A stretch of DNA of 31,525 nt from CAZAGT01 sp964484515 (lineage in GTDB: Bacteria > Desulfobacterota > DSM-4660 > Desulfatiglandales > HGW-15). Where the stretch lies: contig CAZAGT010000013.1 in NCBI GenBank assembly GCA_964484515.1, forward strand, positions 1-31,525. Direction: 5' to 3'. The translations under genes and the position numbers were made by a program. Of this stretch, positions 14,199 to 22,517 are shown in pieces (the stretch's first letter is position 1; every line of letters starts with the position of its first letter). Below the pieces are notes generated by a model. The model had not been told where the DNA came from and did not search any database. It worked only from the letters and a program-made list of their open reading frames with translations.

Positions 14199-16817
14199 CT
14201 ACAACTCCGGTGCGACCTCTTCCATTTGGTAGACTTCCAGGACGTCACCCGGTTTAATATCTTGGAAGTTTTCGAGACCGATCCCGCACTCGTACCCGGT
14301 CTGCACCTCTTTGACATCATCCTTGAATCGCCTTAAGGATCCAATCTTACCGTCAAAGACCACCACGTCGTCCCTCAGCAGCCGCGCGTGGGCGTTTCGC
14401 TCAACGTGCCCGTCGGTCACTTGACAGCCGGCCACAATACCGATGCGGGGCACATGGAATGTCTCTTTGACGTCCACGCGGCCGATCGTGTTCTCCTTGT
14501 AGGTCGGCTCCAGGAGACCCACCATGGCCGATCGGATATCTTTGGTCGCGTTATAGATCACGTCATAATAGCGGATATCGACGTTTTCCCGCTCGGCTAC
14601 CTCCGTTGCCCTCGCTGAAGCGCGGACATTGAAGCCGATGATAATGGCACCGGAAGCGGAAGCGAGCATGACGTCCGTCTCCGTAATGCCCCCGGTCGAG
14701 GAATGGATGACCTTTAGTTTGACCGCGTCGGTGCTCAGCTTGAGAAGGGCTTCGGAAAGGGCCTCCAGGGAACCTTGTACATCCGTCTTGAGGACGATGT
14801 TGAGCTCCTTGACCTCTCCCTCTCTGATCTTCTCATAGAGATCGTCCAAACTGACGATCCCGCGCTGGCCCAGATCGCCACCCCGCATTTGGGACCTGCG
14901 GTAATCGATCACACGCTTGGCCGTCTTTTCGTCCGGGACGACGATGAAATCGTCGCCGGCCATGGGGACACCGGAAATCCCGTAAATTTCAGCGGGAAAG
15001 GAGGGGCCGGCCGTTTGTATCCTGCGTCCGCGACTATTGTGCATCGCCCTCACTTTGCCGTAGCGATCCCCACAGACGAACGTGTCTCCCGCCTTGAGAG
15101 TTCCATTTTTGATGAGCACGGTCGCCACGGGGCCCTTGCTCTTATCAAGTCGGGCCTCGACAATCGTCCCCCTTGCGGGTTTGTCCGGGTTGGCCTGCAG
15201 TTCCAGCAATTCAGCCTGGAGCTGGATCAGTTCCAGAAACTCATCGACACCCTCACCGGTCTTGGCCGAAATGCTACCGTAGACGGTATCGCCGCCCCAC
15301 TCTTCAGGTGCTAATTCGAGTTCGGCCAGTTGCCGTCTGACCTTGTCCTGGTCGGCTTCGGGCTTATCGATCTTGTTCACCGCAACAATCATGGGAATAC
15401 CGGCTGCCCGGGCATGATTGACGGCCTCTTTGGTTTGAGGCATCACACCGTCGTCGGCGGCCACGATGAGTACAATCAGGTCTGTGACCTTTGCCCCTCG
15501 CGCCCGCATGGCCGTGAACGCCTCATGGCCAGGTGTATCGAGAAAGACGATATCGCCGCCTTCCTTTTCGACATAGTAGGCCCCGATGTGCTGGGTAATG
15601 CCGCCCGATTCTCCGCCGATGATGTTGGACTTCCGGATGTAGTCCAGGAATGAGGTCTTACCATGATCCACGTGCCCCATGATCGTTACGACGGGCGGTC
15701 TGGGCTTTAGGTCTTCCGGTTTGTCCTCGGTCTCGGCCAGCACGCTCTCCAGTTCCACCTGATCGAGTTCAAGTTCGTATCCGAACTCGTCGGCCACCAC
15801 TGATGCGGTCTCGAAATCAAGGGTCTGGTTCATACCGCCTTGAACACCAAGTCCCATCAACTGCCTAATGATTTCGACCGCCTTGGTGCCCATCGCCTTG
15901 GCCAGCTCCGCCACGGTGACCTTTTCCGGAACCTTGATCCTTCGTTTAATGGCCTTCGGAACCGTGATCTCGGTCTGCTTCAGCTTCTTGCGAGCCTCTT
16001 TACCCTTCTTTCCAGCCTGCCTATCCTTGCGCCTTACCAGGCGGCCTTCGTACAGCTCCGCCCGCTCAATGATCTCAACCCGGCGATGGCGCGCAGATCC
16101 CTTCATGTCGACATCTTCCTTAGCAGCCCGCTTCTTCTCCTTTTTCTTTTTACCCGGTTTGGCCTTCTTCGGTTCGCCCGGAGGAGGTGTCGACTCTGGC
16201 GCCGGACCTGATGACTTGGCCTCTTCTACGGGCGTGATCTCCTTTTTTCTTCCCGTGATGACGGCCCGTAGGGGTCCTTCGTCGGCCCTCTTTATGATCT
16301 TGGCCGGTTGATCGCTCGCCTTTCTCTTCGCCCGTTTCGGGGGCTCTTTCGCCTTCTCCACGGGCTCTGCCTTTTCCTTGCTGGGGGGTTCCGCTTCGGT
16401 AGGGGCTTCCTCCGGGACGGACGTTGCCGCAGCCTCGGCTTCCTTCGCCTGCTCTTCTTCGGCCACCTGGGGCGACTCCGGTTCCGCCGCCCCCATCGCC
16501 GTTTCTTGGATCTCCATACCTTCTTCCAGTTTAGGCTCAGCCACCGGCGCTTCAGCTTCAGGCTCCGGCTCCACTTTGATCGGCTCTACCTTCACCTTCT
16601 TCCTGCGGCGACGGATGACGGTCGGCTTGATCCTTTTCTCCTCAACGACTTCCGACACGACACCCTTGACGACGTCTCTGGCCTGCATGATCGCCTCTTC
16701 ATCCAGGGTACTCATATAATTCTTGATACTCATGCCTCCGGCTTTTAGCTTTGCCACCAGTTCCTTACTATCTAGTTCGAGTTCCCTGGCCAATTCGTAG
16801 ACCCTGACCTTAGCCAT
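14199..16817 (-). CDS. infB: Translation initiation factor IF-2
   Basis: This GTPase places initiator tRNA in the 30S P site and promotes subunit joining. The 872-residue product begins with an IF2_N helix bundle (KVRVYELARELELDSKEL) and a low-complexity linker at about 60-290, rich in Glu, Ala, Pro and Lys, then a second IF2_N module (about 295-350, VTVAELAKAMGTKAVEIIRQL). The G domain follows: G1 GHVDHGKT at 381-388, G3 DTPGH at 427-431, G4 NKID at 481-484. Domains II, III and the fMet-tRNA-binding C-terminal beta barrel run to the end. It begins directly after the ylxR stop (TAA then ATG) with GGGGGA upstream. The linker is long but of the usual kind for the family. Confidence 0.98.
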   Translation of the reverse strand: MAKVRVYELARELELDSKELVAKLKAGGMSIKNYMSTLDEEAIMQARDVVKGVVSEVVEEKRIKPTVIRRRRKKVKVEPIKVEPEPEAEAPVAEPKLEEGMEIQETAMGAAEPESPQVAEEEQAKEAEAAATSVPEEAPTEAEPPSKEKAEPVEKAKEPPKRAKRKASDQPAKIIKRADEGPLRAVITGRKKEITPVEEAKSSGPAPESTPPPGEPKKAKPGKKKKEKKRAAKEDVDMKGSARHRRVEIIERAELYEGRLVRRKDRQAGKKGKEARKKLKQTEITVPKAIKRRIKVPEKVTVAELAKAMGTKAVEIIRQLMGLGVQGGMNQTLDFETASVVADEFGYELELDQVELESVLAETEDKPEDLKPRPPVVTIMGHVDHGKTSFLDYIRKSNIIGGESGGITQHIGAYYVEKEGGDIVFLDTPGHEAFTAMRARGAKVTDLIVLIVAADDGVMPQTKEAVNHARAAGIPMIVAVNKIDKPEADQDKVRRQLAELELAPEEWGGDTVYGSISAKTGEGVDEFLELIQLQAELLELQANPDKPARGTIVEARLDKSKGPVATVLIKNGTLKAGDTFVCGDRYGKVRAMHNSRGRRIQTAGPSFPAEIYGISGVPMAGDDFIVVPDEKTAKRVIDYRRSQMRGGDLGQRGIVSLDDLYEKIREGEVKELNIVLKTDVQGSLEALSEALLKLSTDAVKLKVIHSSTGGITETDVMLASASGAIIIGFNVRASARATEVAERENVDIRYYDVIYNATKDIRSAMVGLLEPTYKENTIGRVDVKETFHVPRIGIVAGCQVTDGHVERNAHARLLRDDVVVFDGKIGSLRRFKDDVKEVQTGYECGIGLENFQDIKPGDVLEVYQMEEVAPEL

Positions 16818-17096
16818 TTATTCCCCCAAATCCGTTTTGAGAACTAAGCGGACGGCTTCCGCATCAATCTGAATCGGACGTCTCAGGGCCCTTTGAAGGC
16901 GATTTCCCTGCAAGGCCCTTTGAAGACAGGAGGCCTTCTTGCACATGTAGGCGCCCCTGCCGGGTCGCTGCCCAAGTTCGTCTCTCACCAACCGCGACGT
17001 CTCATCCAGCGTATATCGAACAAGCTGGTCTTTCTCTTTTTTTGCCCGGCATGAGATGCACGTCCTAATGGGTTTATGACGCTTGCCCCTCGCCAT
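16818..17096 (-). CDS. YlxR/RnpM family RNA-binding protein
   Basis: This small protein (92 residues from ATG 17096, MARGKRHK) belongs to the YlxR (DUF448) family found between nusA and infB. The conserved CISCRAKKEKDQLVR and the GRGAYMCKKASC motif are present, giving four cysteines. Bacillus YlxR (RnpM) binds RNA and modulates RNase P; whether that holds here is inference. The first possible ATG at 17108 has AAAGG directly abutting it, so 17096 with AAAGGA eleven bases upstream is preferred, though not certain. Its start overlaps the end of nusA by about 23 bases, a sign of translational coupling. Confidence 0.9.
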   Translation of the reverse strand: MARGKRHKPIRTCISCRAKKEKDQLVRYTLDETSRLVRDELGQRPGRGAYMCKKASCLQRALQGNRLQRALRRPIQIDAEAVRLVLKTDLGE

Positions 17097-18453
17097 CGGC
17101 GGACGCATCCTTTACGGTCTCTTGCGAGTCGAGAGCCGTCCCCTTGTCTTTCAGTTCCGGACTCACCTCCTCTTCCGGCGTGTGACCCTCCTCTTGCTCC
17201 GATACCTCATCCTGTTTCTTGCTTTCGACGTAACGGGTTGCGGCCTCGATCAACTTTGCCGATTTCTCCTCCCCGATGCCTCGCACCTGAACCAGGTCCT
17301 CAACCGTTACCCTGGCCAGCTCATCTGCCGATCTGAAACCGGCCTGATAGAGACTTAGTGCGGTTCCTTCACCGACGCCGTCCAGATTGAGCAACGATTC
17401 GTAGGCTTCCTTAAGCGTCTGGTTGTAGTTCGTCTCACTGGTGACATCGAGGCTCCAACCGGATAGTTTTGATGCCAGCCGGACATTTTGCCCCCGCTTC
17501 CCGATGGCCAGGGAAAGCTGGTCATCGGGAACCACGACTTCCATGCCCCGGTCGCCCTCGTCAACCAGCACCCGAACGATTTCGGCGGGTGCGAGAGCAT
17601 TGCAGATGAACTTGGCCGGATCGTCATCCCAGGTCACGATGTCGATCTTCTCGCCTCTCAGCTCTTGAACCACGGCCTGAACCCGGCTGCCCTTCATTCC
17701 CACACAAGCACCCACTGGGTCAACATCGCCGTCCTTGGAGCTAACCGCGATCTTTGCTCGACTCCCGGGTTCACGGGCGACCTGGACGATGGAGACGATC
17801 CCCTCGGAGATCTCGGGGACCTCATTTTCGAACAGGGCCGCCAGGAAATTTGGGTGCGTTCGCGAAAGCAAGATCTGAGGACCGCGACTGAACTGTTTTA
17901 CATCTAGGATATAGGCCCTAATTCGGTCCCCCTGTTTGTAGTTCTCTTTGGGGATCTGTTCCTTGACCGGCAGTTCAGCTTCCGTGCGCCCGAGGTTGAC
18001 AATGATCGACCCCTTATCGAAACGCTGGACGATCCCGTGGATGATCTCGCCACGCCGGTCTTTATAATCGTCATAAACGATATCGCGTTCGGCCTCCCGC
18101 AGCCGCTGCATAATGACCTGTTTGGCGGATTGGGCAGCAATTCGACCAAAGGCGTCAGGATCCATCTTGACACCAAGGCTGTCACCGATTTCCGAGTCCG
18201 GATCGATCTCCTGCGCCTCTTCCAGAGTGATCTGAACTTCTGCGTCCGTGAGTTTGGCGACCACCTCCTTGAATTCAAAGACCTCGATCTCGCCCATTTC
18301 ATCGTTGAAATTGACTTCCAAATCATAATTTGGACCCAACTTCTTCTTGGCTGCGGCCTTCACGGCCTCTTCCAGGGTCTTGATAAGCACTTCCCGATCA
18401 ACGCCCTTTTCACGGCTTACTTGATCAATGACCTTACTTAGATCTGCAACCAT
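17074..18453 (-). CDS. nusA: Transcription termination/antitermination factor NusA
   Basis: NusA binds RNA polymerase and modulates pausing, intrinsic termination and antitermination. The 459-residue product has the N-terminal polymerase-binding domain (1 to about 125), an S1 domain (about 134-200, with GEIIHGIVQRFDKGSIIVNL), two KH domains (GACVGMKGSRVQAVVQEL near 230-250 and LAIGKRGQNVRLASKLSGW near 315-335) and a helix-hairpin-helix segment (about 362-420, NLDGVGEGTALSLYQAGF and VRGIGEEKSAKL) in place of the paired acidic repeats of E. coli. An acidic tail closes it. The ATG has AAGG five bases upstream. It is preceded by rimP after about 30 bases. Confidence 0.97.
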   Translation of the reverse strand: MVADLSKVIDQVSREKGVDREVLIKTLEEAVKAAAKKKLGPNYDLEVNFNDEMGEIEVFEFKEVVAKLTDAEVQITLEEAQEIDPDSEIGDSLGVKMDPDAFGRIAAQSAKQVIMQRLREAERDIVYDDYKDRRGEIIHGIVQRFDKGSIIVNLGRTEAELPVKEQIPKENYKQGDRIRAYILDVKQFSRGPQILLSRTHPNFLAALFENEVPEISEGIVSIVQVAREPGSRAKIAVSSKDGDVDPVGACVGMKGSRVQAVVQELRGEKIDIVTWDDDPAKFICNALAPAEIVRVLVDEGDRGMEVVVPDDQLSLAIGKRGQNVRLASKLSGWSLDVTSETNYNQTLKEAYESLLNLDGVGEGTALSLYQAGFRSADELARVTVEDLVQVRGIGEEKSAKLIEAATRYVESKKQDEVSEQEEGHTPEEEVSPELKDKGTALDSQETVKDASADGEGQAS

Positions 18454-18485
18454 ATTGCCCTTACTCCCTAGGTTTCAGAGGGTTT

Positions 18486-18959
18486 TTATCGATCAAACTC
18501 GTATACAAGGTTGGCCTTTTCGATATCGGAGCGTGAGAGAGAGACGGTGTCGCCGTCCACCTCCAGATAGAGCATCCGCTCATCCAGCCTCTTTAGGACC
18601 CCCGTATAGTTTCGTCTTCCCGGGGTCGGTTTTGCCATTCGCACCTTGATCTTTTCATCGATCGCACCGACAAAGTCTGCTTCTTTCTTGAGAGGTCTAT
18701 CGACGCCCGGCGATGAGACTTCCAACGTATATCTATGCGTAATCACGTCTTTGACGTCGATGAGTGGTCCTAGCTCCCTGCTGACACGCGCGCAGTCATC
18801 GATCGTGACCCCACCGGTCTTGTCGATATAGAGTCTCAGAACCCACTGCCCGTGCATGGCGAAATACTCGACGTCAACGAGCTCAAACCCCAGCTCTGCC
18901 AAAGGCGGCTCAACCAGCTCCGACACCCGTTCGGCAATCTGGACCCTGAGCGTTGTCAT
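18486..18959 (-). CDS. rimP: Ribosome maturation factor RimP
   Basis: RimP is required for 30S assembly and is the usual first gene of the nusA operon. The product is 157 residues, of normal length, with the N-terminal alpha/beta domain (FELVDVEYFAMHGQWVLRLYIDKTGGVTIDDC at about 24-55), SRELGPLIDV, and LEVSSPGVDRPLKKEADF, the most conserved RimP motif, followed by the C-terminal SH3-like barrel ending YLEVDGDTVSLSRSDIEKANLVYEF. The ATG is preceded at once by AGGGGAAG. A hairpin and U-tract lie about 50 bases upstream, between this gene and the tRNA-Gly gene. Confidence 0.96.
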   Translation of the reverse strand: MTTLRVQIAERVSELVEPPLAELGFELVDVEYFAMHGQWVLRLYIDKTGGVTIDDCARVSRELGPLIDVKDVITHRYTLEVSSPGVDRPLKKEADFVGAIDEKIKVRMAKPTPGRRNYTGVLKRLDERMLYLEVDGDTVSLSRSDIEKANLVYEFDR

Positions 18960-19006
18960 CTTCCCCTGCTCCTGTGTGGGGCCCTCGCGGAATGCAATCG
19001 GGCCCT

Positions 19007-19039
19007 AAAAAAGAAAAAAGCGGGCCCTTCGACCCGCTT
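19007..19039 (-). terminator. Hairpin plus U-tract between tRNA-Gly and rimP
   Basis: On the minus strand AAGCGGG (19039-19033) pairs with CCCGCTT (19024-19018) and is followed by TTTTC-TTTTTT (about 19017-19007). This is a strong intrinsic terminator shape. It can end the tRNA-Gly transcript. Since it lies only about 50 bases before rimP, it may also act as a leader attenuator of the rimP-pnp operon, as known rimP leaders carry such hairpins; the sequence does not decide which. Confidence 0.75.
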
Positions 19040-19194
19040 CCCGCGTACAGACTGGATTCTCGTCAGTATTGCTATTGCTTCGGCATCATATGGAAATCGA
19101 GATAACCAATATGACCTCCGCAATTTGAAGTAAATTAGCCGCCGAGGCTAACAACCTCAAAAAGGGAACCGGGTCCTCTACCGGGGGTATCTAC

Positions 19195-19270
19195 TGGAGC
19201 GGGCAACGGGGTTCGAACCCGCGACCCCAAGCTTGGGAAGCTTGTGCTCTACCAGCTGAGCTATGCCCGC
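19195..19270 (-). tRNA. tRNA-Gly, anticodon CCC
   Basis: The full cloverleaf can be drawn on the minus strand. The 7-bp acceptor is GCGGGCA/TGCCCGC, the D arm GCTC-AGCTGGTA-GAGC, and the anticodon stem CAAGC/GCTTG with loop TTCCCAA, so the anticodon is CCC, reading GGG glycine codons. The T arm has the GCGGG-TTCGAAC-CCCGT pattern. The discriminator is T and the 3' CCA is encoded. It occupies the position upstream of rimP-nusA that holds an initiator tRNA gene (metY) in E. coli. Confidence 0.95.
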
Positions 19271-19356
19271 ATCTCCAAACTGGGTTTCCTGCTTTGTGCC
19301 AGCGAACACCCCTCTACTGTGGGAGTTTGATCTTCCCTCCTACAGCATCGCACGGA

Positions 19357-19384
19357 ATATTAGCACATGATTTCCCAAAGTCAA
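19357..19384 (-). promoter_or_regulatory. Sigma70-type promoter of tRNA-Gly
   Basis: On the minus strand, TTGACT (19384-19379) and TAATAT (19362-19357) are 16 bases apart. Transcription would start near 19350, about 80 bases before the mature tRNA 5' end at 19270. The match and position make it a good candidate. Confidence 0.7.
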
Positions 19385-19418
19385 GATCTATTTGGAATCC
19401 GGCTCCGGCTAGAAGATC

Positions 19419-19447
19419 TTGACATAGCGTCGACTCCGAAATAAAAT
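19419..19447 (+). promoter_or_regulatory. Sigma70-type promoter of corC
   Basis: TTGACA (19419-19424) and TAAAAT (19442-19447) are separated by exactly 17 bases, a near-consensus sigma70 promoter. Transcription would start near 19454, compatible with the ATG at 19528. It is divergent from the tRNA promoter, with about 35 bases between the two -35 boxes. Confidence 0.75.
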
Positions 19448-19527
19448 CTTGACGTTGGCAGACAGACCAATTGAAACTCTTTGCGCACTTGAATGGATCG
19501 CCAGACCATGCCCAACTCCAAGGGAAG

Positions 19528-20403
19528 ATGACGAAAGTATCCTCCGAAGACGAATCAGACCACAGCCTATTACGCATCCTAAAATCCCTGCTCGGGAAAA
19601 GAACCCATCTGAACGAAGGCACGGACCTAGCCGAAGAGATCCACGATCTCATGGATGAGGGTCAAGCGAGAGGCCTCATCTCCGGCGAAGAAACGGATAT
19701 GGTCTATGGTGTCCTGGATCTCAAAGAGACAAAGGCCCATTCCGTCATGATCCCCCGAACGGAAATTTCGTCCGCCTCCGTCAACTCGACCTTGGGCCAA
19801 ATCATCCAGCTGGTATCCGAATGCGGACATACGAGGATCCCGATCTGTGGCGATAGTATTGATGAGGTCTACGGCATCCTCAACGCCAAGGATCTCTTGA
19901 AGCTTTGGGGCAAGGACCTCGACTCTAAGATCCCCGAGGGGATTTTGCGGAAACCCCTCTTCGTGCCTCGGAACCAGAAGATCGGCGAGATTTTTGAAGA
20001 GCTCAGGGCCAAGAAAACCCATCTTGCTATTGTGACCGATGAATACGGCGGAACCGCCGGCATCATCACGATTGAAGACATCGTTGAAGAGATCGTCGGT
20101 GAAATCATGGACGAGCACGACGCCGAACCTCCCCTCCTCACCGTCCTCGATGAGCAAACGATCTTGGTGGATGCCCGCCTTGAGGCGGAAAAACTCGCAG
20201 AGCATTTCGGTGTCACGCTCCCTGAGGGCGATTTCGAGTCGGTCGGAGGATTCGTCATTCACCTCTTGGGGAGGGTTCCCGACGCGGGCGAAAAGATCGA
20301 ATACAAAGACATGGAGATGACGATCAAGTCGGCCGATGACCGCAAGATCAGTCGCATCCTTATTGCTCACCAACCATCTTCCAAGACCGAGGCCAAACTA
20401 TAA
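19528..20403 (+). CDS. corC: CorC-type CBS domain protein (hemolysin C family)
   Basis: The product is 291 residues from ATG 19528; a longer reading from a TTG at 19471 lacks a ribosome binding site, while AAGGG lies just before the ATG, somewhat close. It is a soluble CorC/HlyC-type protein with no membrane segments. An N-terminal helical region (EEIHDLMDEGQARGLISGEE) leads to the hallmark AHSVMIPRTEI, a pair of CBS domains (about residues 75-205, ending GTAGIITIEDIVEEIVGEI) and the CorC_HlyC transporter-associated C-terminal domain (about 215-285, FESVGGFVIHLLGRVPDAGE). CBS pairs bind adenosine nucleotides. E. coli CorC is linked to Mg2+/Co2+ efflux; the role here is inferred from family and position before lnt, the same neighbour as in E. 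coli. Confidence 0.88.
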   Translation: MTKVSSEDESDHSLLRILKSLLGKRTHLNEGTDLAEEIHDLMDEGQARGLISGEETDMVYGVLDLKETKAHSVMIPRTEISSASVNSTLGQIIQLVSECGHTRIPICGDSIDEVYGILNAKDLLKLWGKDLDSKIPEGILRKPLFVPRNQKIGEIFEELRAKKTHLAIVTDEYGGTAGIITIEDIVEEIVGEIMDEHDAEPPLLTVLDEQTILVDARLEAEKLAEHFGVTLPEGDFESVGGFVIHLLGRVPDAGEKIEYKDMEMTIKSADDRKISRILIAHQPSSKTEAKL

Positions 20404-20499
20404 TACGCGTCCCCCCCAAGCGCCTGGAACCCGTGAGCAGAGTTTCTGGGCTCGTATGAAGCTTCATGAAATGATGTCTGTGATACCCTATCGCCCGGC

Positions 20500-20699
20500 C
20501 ATGGGGGTCTCTTTTCAAGAAACCTTACTTGCTCGAACGCTGAAGAGGCTTGCAAGCAAGGCGGCCGGAGCAGACCCGGAGAATGCGCCCAGGCTGTCAA
20601 TCCGGCCTATACCGCGGGGTGGCCCTCCGGCCGCCTCGGGCAGCGCCTTATGCAGAGACAGCGCACTCAATTACCCGTTTTTGAAAAGAGACCCCCATG
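20500..20699. repeat. 200-bp element with nested perfect inverted repeats
   Basis: The outer arms are 19 bp and perfect: CATGGGGGTCTCTTTTCAA (20500-20518) and its reverse complement at 20681-20699. Inside is a second perfect 12-bp pair, AGGCGGCCGGAG (20559-20570) and its complement (20625-20636). The whole could fold into one long interrupted hairpin. No transposase ORF and no clear target-site duplication are seen. It may be a MITE-like or REP-type element. Confidence 0.7.
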
Positions 20700-20710
20700 A
20701 CCAGGCGAAC

Positions 20711-20787
20711 AGACGTCGGAGAATCTCAAAATGTCAAATTCGAGTACCAACTTTGTGAAATTTCCCGGTCGATCAACCTGGCCGCCC
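20711..20787 (+). repeat. 77-bp repeat, copy 1 (upstream of lnt)
   Basis: This segment matches 22441-22517 in reverse complement with six mismatches in 77 by eye (about 92 percent). The shared core runs through GTCAAATTCGAGTACCAACT and CGGTCGATCAACCTGGCCGC. It also reads as an open frame, VKFEYQLCEISRSINLAA, in both copies with few changes. Confidence 0.8.
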
Positions 20788-20832
20788 CACTGCAAGCGGC
20801 GGCGCTGACTCCTAACAGGATTCTATTCATCA

Positions 20833-22455
20833 ATGCCCCTGACCCCAGCCATGAGGCCTTTAGGTGCCATCCTCTCCGGTCTGTTGTTAACCGCGGCATT
20901 CCCTCCGGGCAAGCTCGACTGGCTTGCCTGGTTCGCCCTGGTGCCTTTGTTTACGATTCTGTCGGGCGAAGCACCCGCACGGGCGTTTCGATGGGGTCTG
21001 ATCATGGGACTGTCCCATTACCTGAGCCTGATTTATTGGATCGTGGTGGTCCTGAAACACTATGGCGGCCTAAATGTCCCTACCAGTGTCGCGGCACTTG
21101 GCCTGCTAGCCCTCTATCTGGCCCTCTATCCGGCGGTATTCGCCGTCCTGAGCGTCCGCCTCTGGCAATCCCGCTACTTCGTCCTACTGACGGCAAGCTT
21201 GTGGGTGGGGCTTGAATATATCCGGGCGACGATCTTGACGGGATTTCCCTGGTGTCTTTTGGGCTATTCGCAGTATCAGAAGTTGGGACTTGTCCAGATC
21301 GCCGATCAGGTCGGTGTCTATGGGATTTCCTTCCTCATCGTCCTGGCCAACGCCTTTCTCTTTCGCCTCTTGATCGATCGCACCGCATCGAGGCGAAGCC
21401 TTCTGTTCCTGGATGCGCCTCTCCTCCTTTGCATCGCCATATATACCTGGCTCTACGGTCAAGATCGTCTCTCCGCATATACGGCGAATGATATAACCCC
21501 ACACCACGCCCGTATCGCCATCATTCAAGGCAACATCGACCAGTCCATTAAGTGGAATCCTCGTTTTCAGGCAAAGACGCTCCAAATTTATTATTCCTTG
21601 AGCCGTTCAACGTCATCTTTCCGGCCGCAGTTGATCGTTTGGCCGGAGACCTCCGTCCCCTTTTTCTTCCAAGACCGCTCTGATTTATCGGAGCTCGTTG
21701 CCGAAATTCCAAAGGAGCTTGGTGCCGACCTCATCTTCGGAAGCCCAGCGTACGATCAAACCATGACGGGGACAGAGTATTACAACCGCGCCTATCATCT
21801 TTCTCCGGACGGGGAATCGGCTGGTTATTATGACAAGATCCATCTGGTCCCCTTCGGGGAGTATGTGCCCCTCCAAGAACTCTTTCCTTTCATCCATCGA
21901 CTCGTCATCGCGGCCGGCGATTTTGAGTCCGGTAAGACCGCGACGCCGCTGAAGCTCCCTTTCACCTCGGCGGGCCCCCTCATCTGTTTTGAGATCATCT
22001 TTCCCGAGCTGGCTCGGTTGCAGGTACAAAAGGGAGCCCAGTTGCTCGTCAATCTCACAAACGACGCCTGGTACGGGATGACCAGCGCGCCTTTTCAGCA
22101 TTTGAGTATGGCCGTCTTTCGGGCTGTAGAAACGAAACGCCCGCTGATACGGGCCGCGAATACGGGTATCAGTGCCTTTATCAGCCCCGTGGGCCATATC
22201 GCCGATCAAAGCGATATCTTCACGGAAGCCGTCCTGGAGCGAGAGATCGGCCTGCCGAGTACCGCTTCGACGACCCTTTATGTCCGATTTGGAGATCTGT
22301 TTGCGCTTCTCGCTTTGTTTTCAAGTATGGTGTATATTTTGGGTAACCTCTGTTATAATCGCCTAGGACAAAAAAAGCTCGATTCGCAGGAATCGGAAGC
22401 CAGCCCCGCCGCTTGCCGCAGGAGGTTACCCGCCTCAGGAGGGCGGCCAGGTTGA
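20833..22455 (+). CDS. lnt: Apolipoprotein N-acyltransferase
   Basis: This inner-membrane enzyme transfers a third acyl chain from phospholipid to the N-terminal cysteine of apolipoproteins, the last step of lipoprotein maturation in Gram-negative bacteria. The 540-residue product has about six N-terminal membrane helices (first 200 residues) and a periplasmic nitrilase-like domain (about 225-490) with the catalytic triad Glu272 (WPETSVPF), Lys335 (YYDKIHLVPFGEY) and Cys385 (LICFEIIFPE), followed by a final helix (FALLALFSSMVYILGNL). Length is slightly above E. coli Lnt. No good ribosome binding site precedes either ATG 20833 or the later in-frame ATG at 20851, so the start is uncertain. It lies between corC and prfB and is flanked by inverted copies of a 77-bp repeat. 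Confidence 0.95.
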   Translation: MPLTPAMRPLGAILSGLLLTAAFPPGKLDWLAWFALVPLFTILSGEAPARAFRWGLIMGLSHYLSLIYWIVVVLKHYGGLNVPTSVAALGLLALYLALYPAVFAVLSVRLWQSRYFVLLTASLWVGLEYIRATILTGFPWCLLGYSQYQKLGLVQIADQVGVYGISFLIVLANAFLFRLLIDRTASRRSLLFLDAPLLLCIAIYTWLYGQDRLSAYTANDITPHHARIAIIQGNIDQSIKWNPRFQAKTLQIYYSLSRSTSSFRPQLIVWPETSVPFFFQDRSDLSELVAEIPKELGADLIFGSPAYDQTMTGTEYYNRAYHLSPDGESAGYYDKIHLVPFGEYVPLQELFPFIHRLVIAAGDFESGKTATPLKLPFTSAGPLICFEIIFPELARLQVQKGAQLLVNLTNDAWYGMTSAPFQHLSMAVFRAVETKRPLIRAANTGISAFISPVGHIADQSDIFTEAVLEREIGLPSTASTTLYVRFGDLFALLALFSSMVYILGNLCYNRLGQKKLDSQESEASPAACRRRLPASGGRPG

Positions 22456-22517
22456 TCGACCGGCAAACTTCACGAAGTTGGTACTCGAATTTGACATTCT
22501 GAGATTCCGCGACGTCT
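22441..22517 (-). repeat. 77-bp repeat, copy 2 (overlapping the 3' end of lnt)
   Basis: This is the inverted copy of 20711-20787. Its left edge covers the last codons of lnt (stop at 22455) and the rest is in the lnt-prfB spacer. Beyond the core, both copies share a weaker GCAAGCGGCGG stretch (22397-22415 here), so the homology may extend with insertions into the lnt C-terminal coding region. Confidence 0.8.

Larger units (their letters stand above)
20404..20832. other. corC-lnt intergenic region filled with repeats
   Basis: This 429-base spacer is occupied mostly by a 200-bp nested inverted repeat (20500-20699) and, right after it, one copy of the 77-bp repeat (20711-20787). ORFs cross it, but they are explained by the repeats and by read-through from corC in another frame. 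No lnt promoter is recognisable, so lnt may be read from the corC promoter or from one inside the repeats. Confidence 0.55.

Noticed and set aside
16308..16748. 146-codon plus-strand ORF rich in Arg, Leu and Phe opposite infB
   Set aside because: It is the mirror of the low-complexity Lys/Glu/Ala linker of IF-2; composition explains it.
19627..20373. 248-codon minus-strand ORF opposite corC
   Set aside because: It lies wholly antisense to a clearly recognised CorC gene, has no family signature and reflects codon bias of the true gene.
20336..20758. 140-codon ORF across the corC 3' end and the nested inverted repeat
   Set aside because: It is built from corC in another frame plus palindromic repeat DNA.
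20697..21215. 172-codon ORF starting in the repeat and overlapping lnt
   Set aside because: The first part is the 77-bp repeat and the rest is out-of-frame lnt; no independent support.
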